This document shows positions 62,963 to 64,000 of a stretch of DNA of 64,000 nucleotides, piece by piece. This stretch comes from Semisulcospira habei (Eukaryota > Mollusca > Gastropoda > Semisulcospiridae). How positions within the stretch are numbered: the first letter of the stretch is position 1; every line of letters begins with the position of its first letter. The notes below the pieces were generated by a model. That model searched no databases and was not told the DNA's origin. It worked only from the letters and a program-made list of their open reading frames with translations. Location: the NCBI GenBank assembly GCA_036245525.1, contig BTPG01000003.1:161979760-162043759 (forward strand), in the 5' to 3' direction. Made by a program: the position numbers and the translations under genes.

Positions 62963-63310
62963 TGAAAAATACACCTTACGCTAACGTCGATTCGCACCGA
63001 TTCAGTGTTATAAAGGAAATACCTACAAATCAAGTCTAAGAATTCACACAAATCGCGGTCACCAGTAAGACTTCACTTACCACGTTACAAACTTAGCAGA
63101 TGACACATTCTCCACAGGATGTATGACCGACCCTCGGGCTGCTACGCCGCTACAATTGTCTCGGATTAAATCTAGGTGCGGGGAATGGATTGACCACACC
63201 AGTTTAAGGGTGATGAATACATTTGAGGGGATTAAACTTCCATAGTCAACCCCCCCCCCCCCCGCCCCCCCACCCCACCTCTCACAGTATTTTGTTAGGG
63301 GAGAAATCAG

Positions 63311-63389
63311 TTCCTCCTTTGGCTGTCAGTAGCGCTTTTTGTCGAGGCGATTCCTGCACTAAAAGCGCTACCGACAGCCAAAGGGTTAA
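63311..63389. mobile_element. hairpin family C MITE, shortened
   Basis: 'ctttggctgtcagtagcgct' and 'agcgctaccgacagccaaag', ending GGGTTAA. One side of the central GATTCCTGCAGGAATC is deleted and the left TTAA is absent. Confidence 0.8.
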
Positions 63390-63880
63390 CAAGAGCAACT
63401 CAGAGCCCTGCCACACCAAGGCTGTCACTTCAAACCCCCTTAAGTATTCGTTCCGTGACAGTTTCATGAATTATTCAAATCTGCGCACCAACATTGTGAG
63501 CACGTGGCACTTGAAAACGAACCGCTTGAAAATAAGATGGTGTCAAGGGTTTTGCCGTCACTTCGACGAGTATCAGTCTTTTTGCCAACAGTAACTTAAT
63601 TATTTTGTCGTTTGGTCCTTGAATGATGATACAGTAAATCTCGCTTTAAAATAAAACTTCGGACATAACGACGCTTTTTCAGATGCGCCGACTACACTCT
63701 TTTTATATTAATCATATCGCTTATAACAAACTTCGGGTTTAACAACAACCGAAATTTGCCGTAAATCAAAACATATGGCACATATTGATCTGTTAAAATC
63801 AGGCCCACAATAAACTGCCCACGGATTTTTTTCTATAGTGTTAAAGCTGTTTCAGATCATAACTGGCTAGCTCTTATCCC

Positions 63881-63982
63881 TGCAAGCAAAAGGTCATCAG
63901 GACGACGCTGGCCTTAGCTGACCCGCGCACGGCCGTGCGCGGGCCAGCTAAGACCGACGTCGTCCCAAAGACCATTCGCTCA
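63881..63982. repeat. hairpin family G copy
   Basis: 'gcaaaaggtcatcaggacga', 'ccttagctgacccgcgcacg' and its reverse 'cgtgcgcgggccagctaag', then 'gacgtcgtcccaaagacc'. Confidence 0.85.
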
Positions 63983-64000
63983 CCAGGAGACTACACCCAC

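Overview
This is a gene-poor, repeat-saturated stretch of a eukaryotic nuclear genome. I see no intact host gene, no rRNA and no convincing functional tRNA. The mix of non-LTR retrotransposons (CR1/L2-like, an L2/Rex1-like element and an RTE/BovB-like element), a Tc1-type transposon, a roughly 385 bp SINE-like retroposon, very long (GA)n, (CA)n and (TA)n tracts, and many short hairpin MITEs suggests an invertebrate, most likely a marine mollusc and perhaps a gastropod. The organism call is an inference from repeat style only.

Layout. 1-2250: several hairpin repeats and one copy (1735-2245) of a repeat that returns inverted at 12840-13765. 2269-7953: a long (GA)n landscape broken up by LINE and SINE pieces, including the best-preserved gene of the window, a 5'-truncated LINE endonuclease/reverse transcriptase (5225-7821, minus strand). 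8560-14308: nested inverted repeats; a foldback element (9143-14288) with arms over 500 bp has been hit by an L2/Rex1-like LINE (9780-12364) and a SINE (13103-13494). 14588-18100: hairpin MITEs and a truncated SINE inside (CT)n. 18169-21072: an RTE/BovB-like LINE with a target-site duplication, one nonsense codon and an internal deletion that removes the catalytic Asp pair. 21100-33400: mostly hairpin MITEs, several bounded by TTAA, and a Penelope-like inverted pair. 34488-36090: a decayed Tc1 transposon sitting inside a (TA)n tract. 36283-37242: a SINE carrying an internally deleted RTE derivative. 37618-38508: an 891 bp insertion built of two direct repeats, beside a possible host exon remnant. 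39446-51890: one SINE, one LINE 3' fragment (41441-41809) and many hairpins. 52739-58391: two more CR1/L2-like LINEs inside (GA)n. 58741-64000: hairpin MITEs.

The strongest unexplained pattern is that LINEs with different 5'-truncation points, and SINEs, sit within (GA)n/(CT)n microsatellites with one orientation: the sense strand is always the CT strand. The second is the density and diversity of short near-perfect hairpins. I count at least eight sequence families plus singletons, and several families share TTAA ends that suggest mobilisation by a piggyBac-type transposase. No gene for such a transposase is present in the window.
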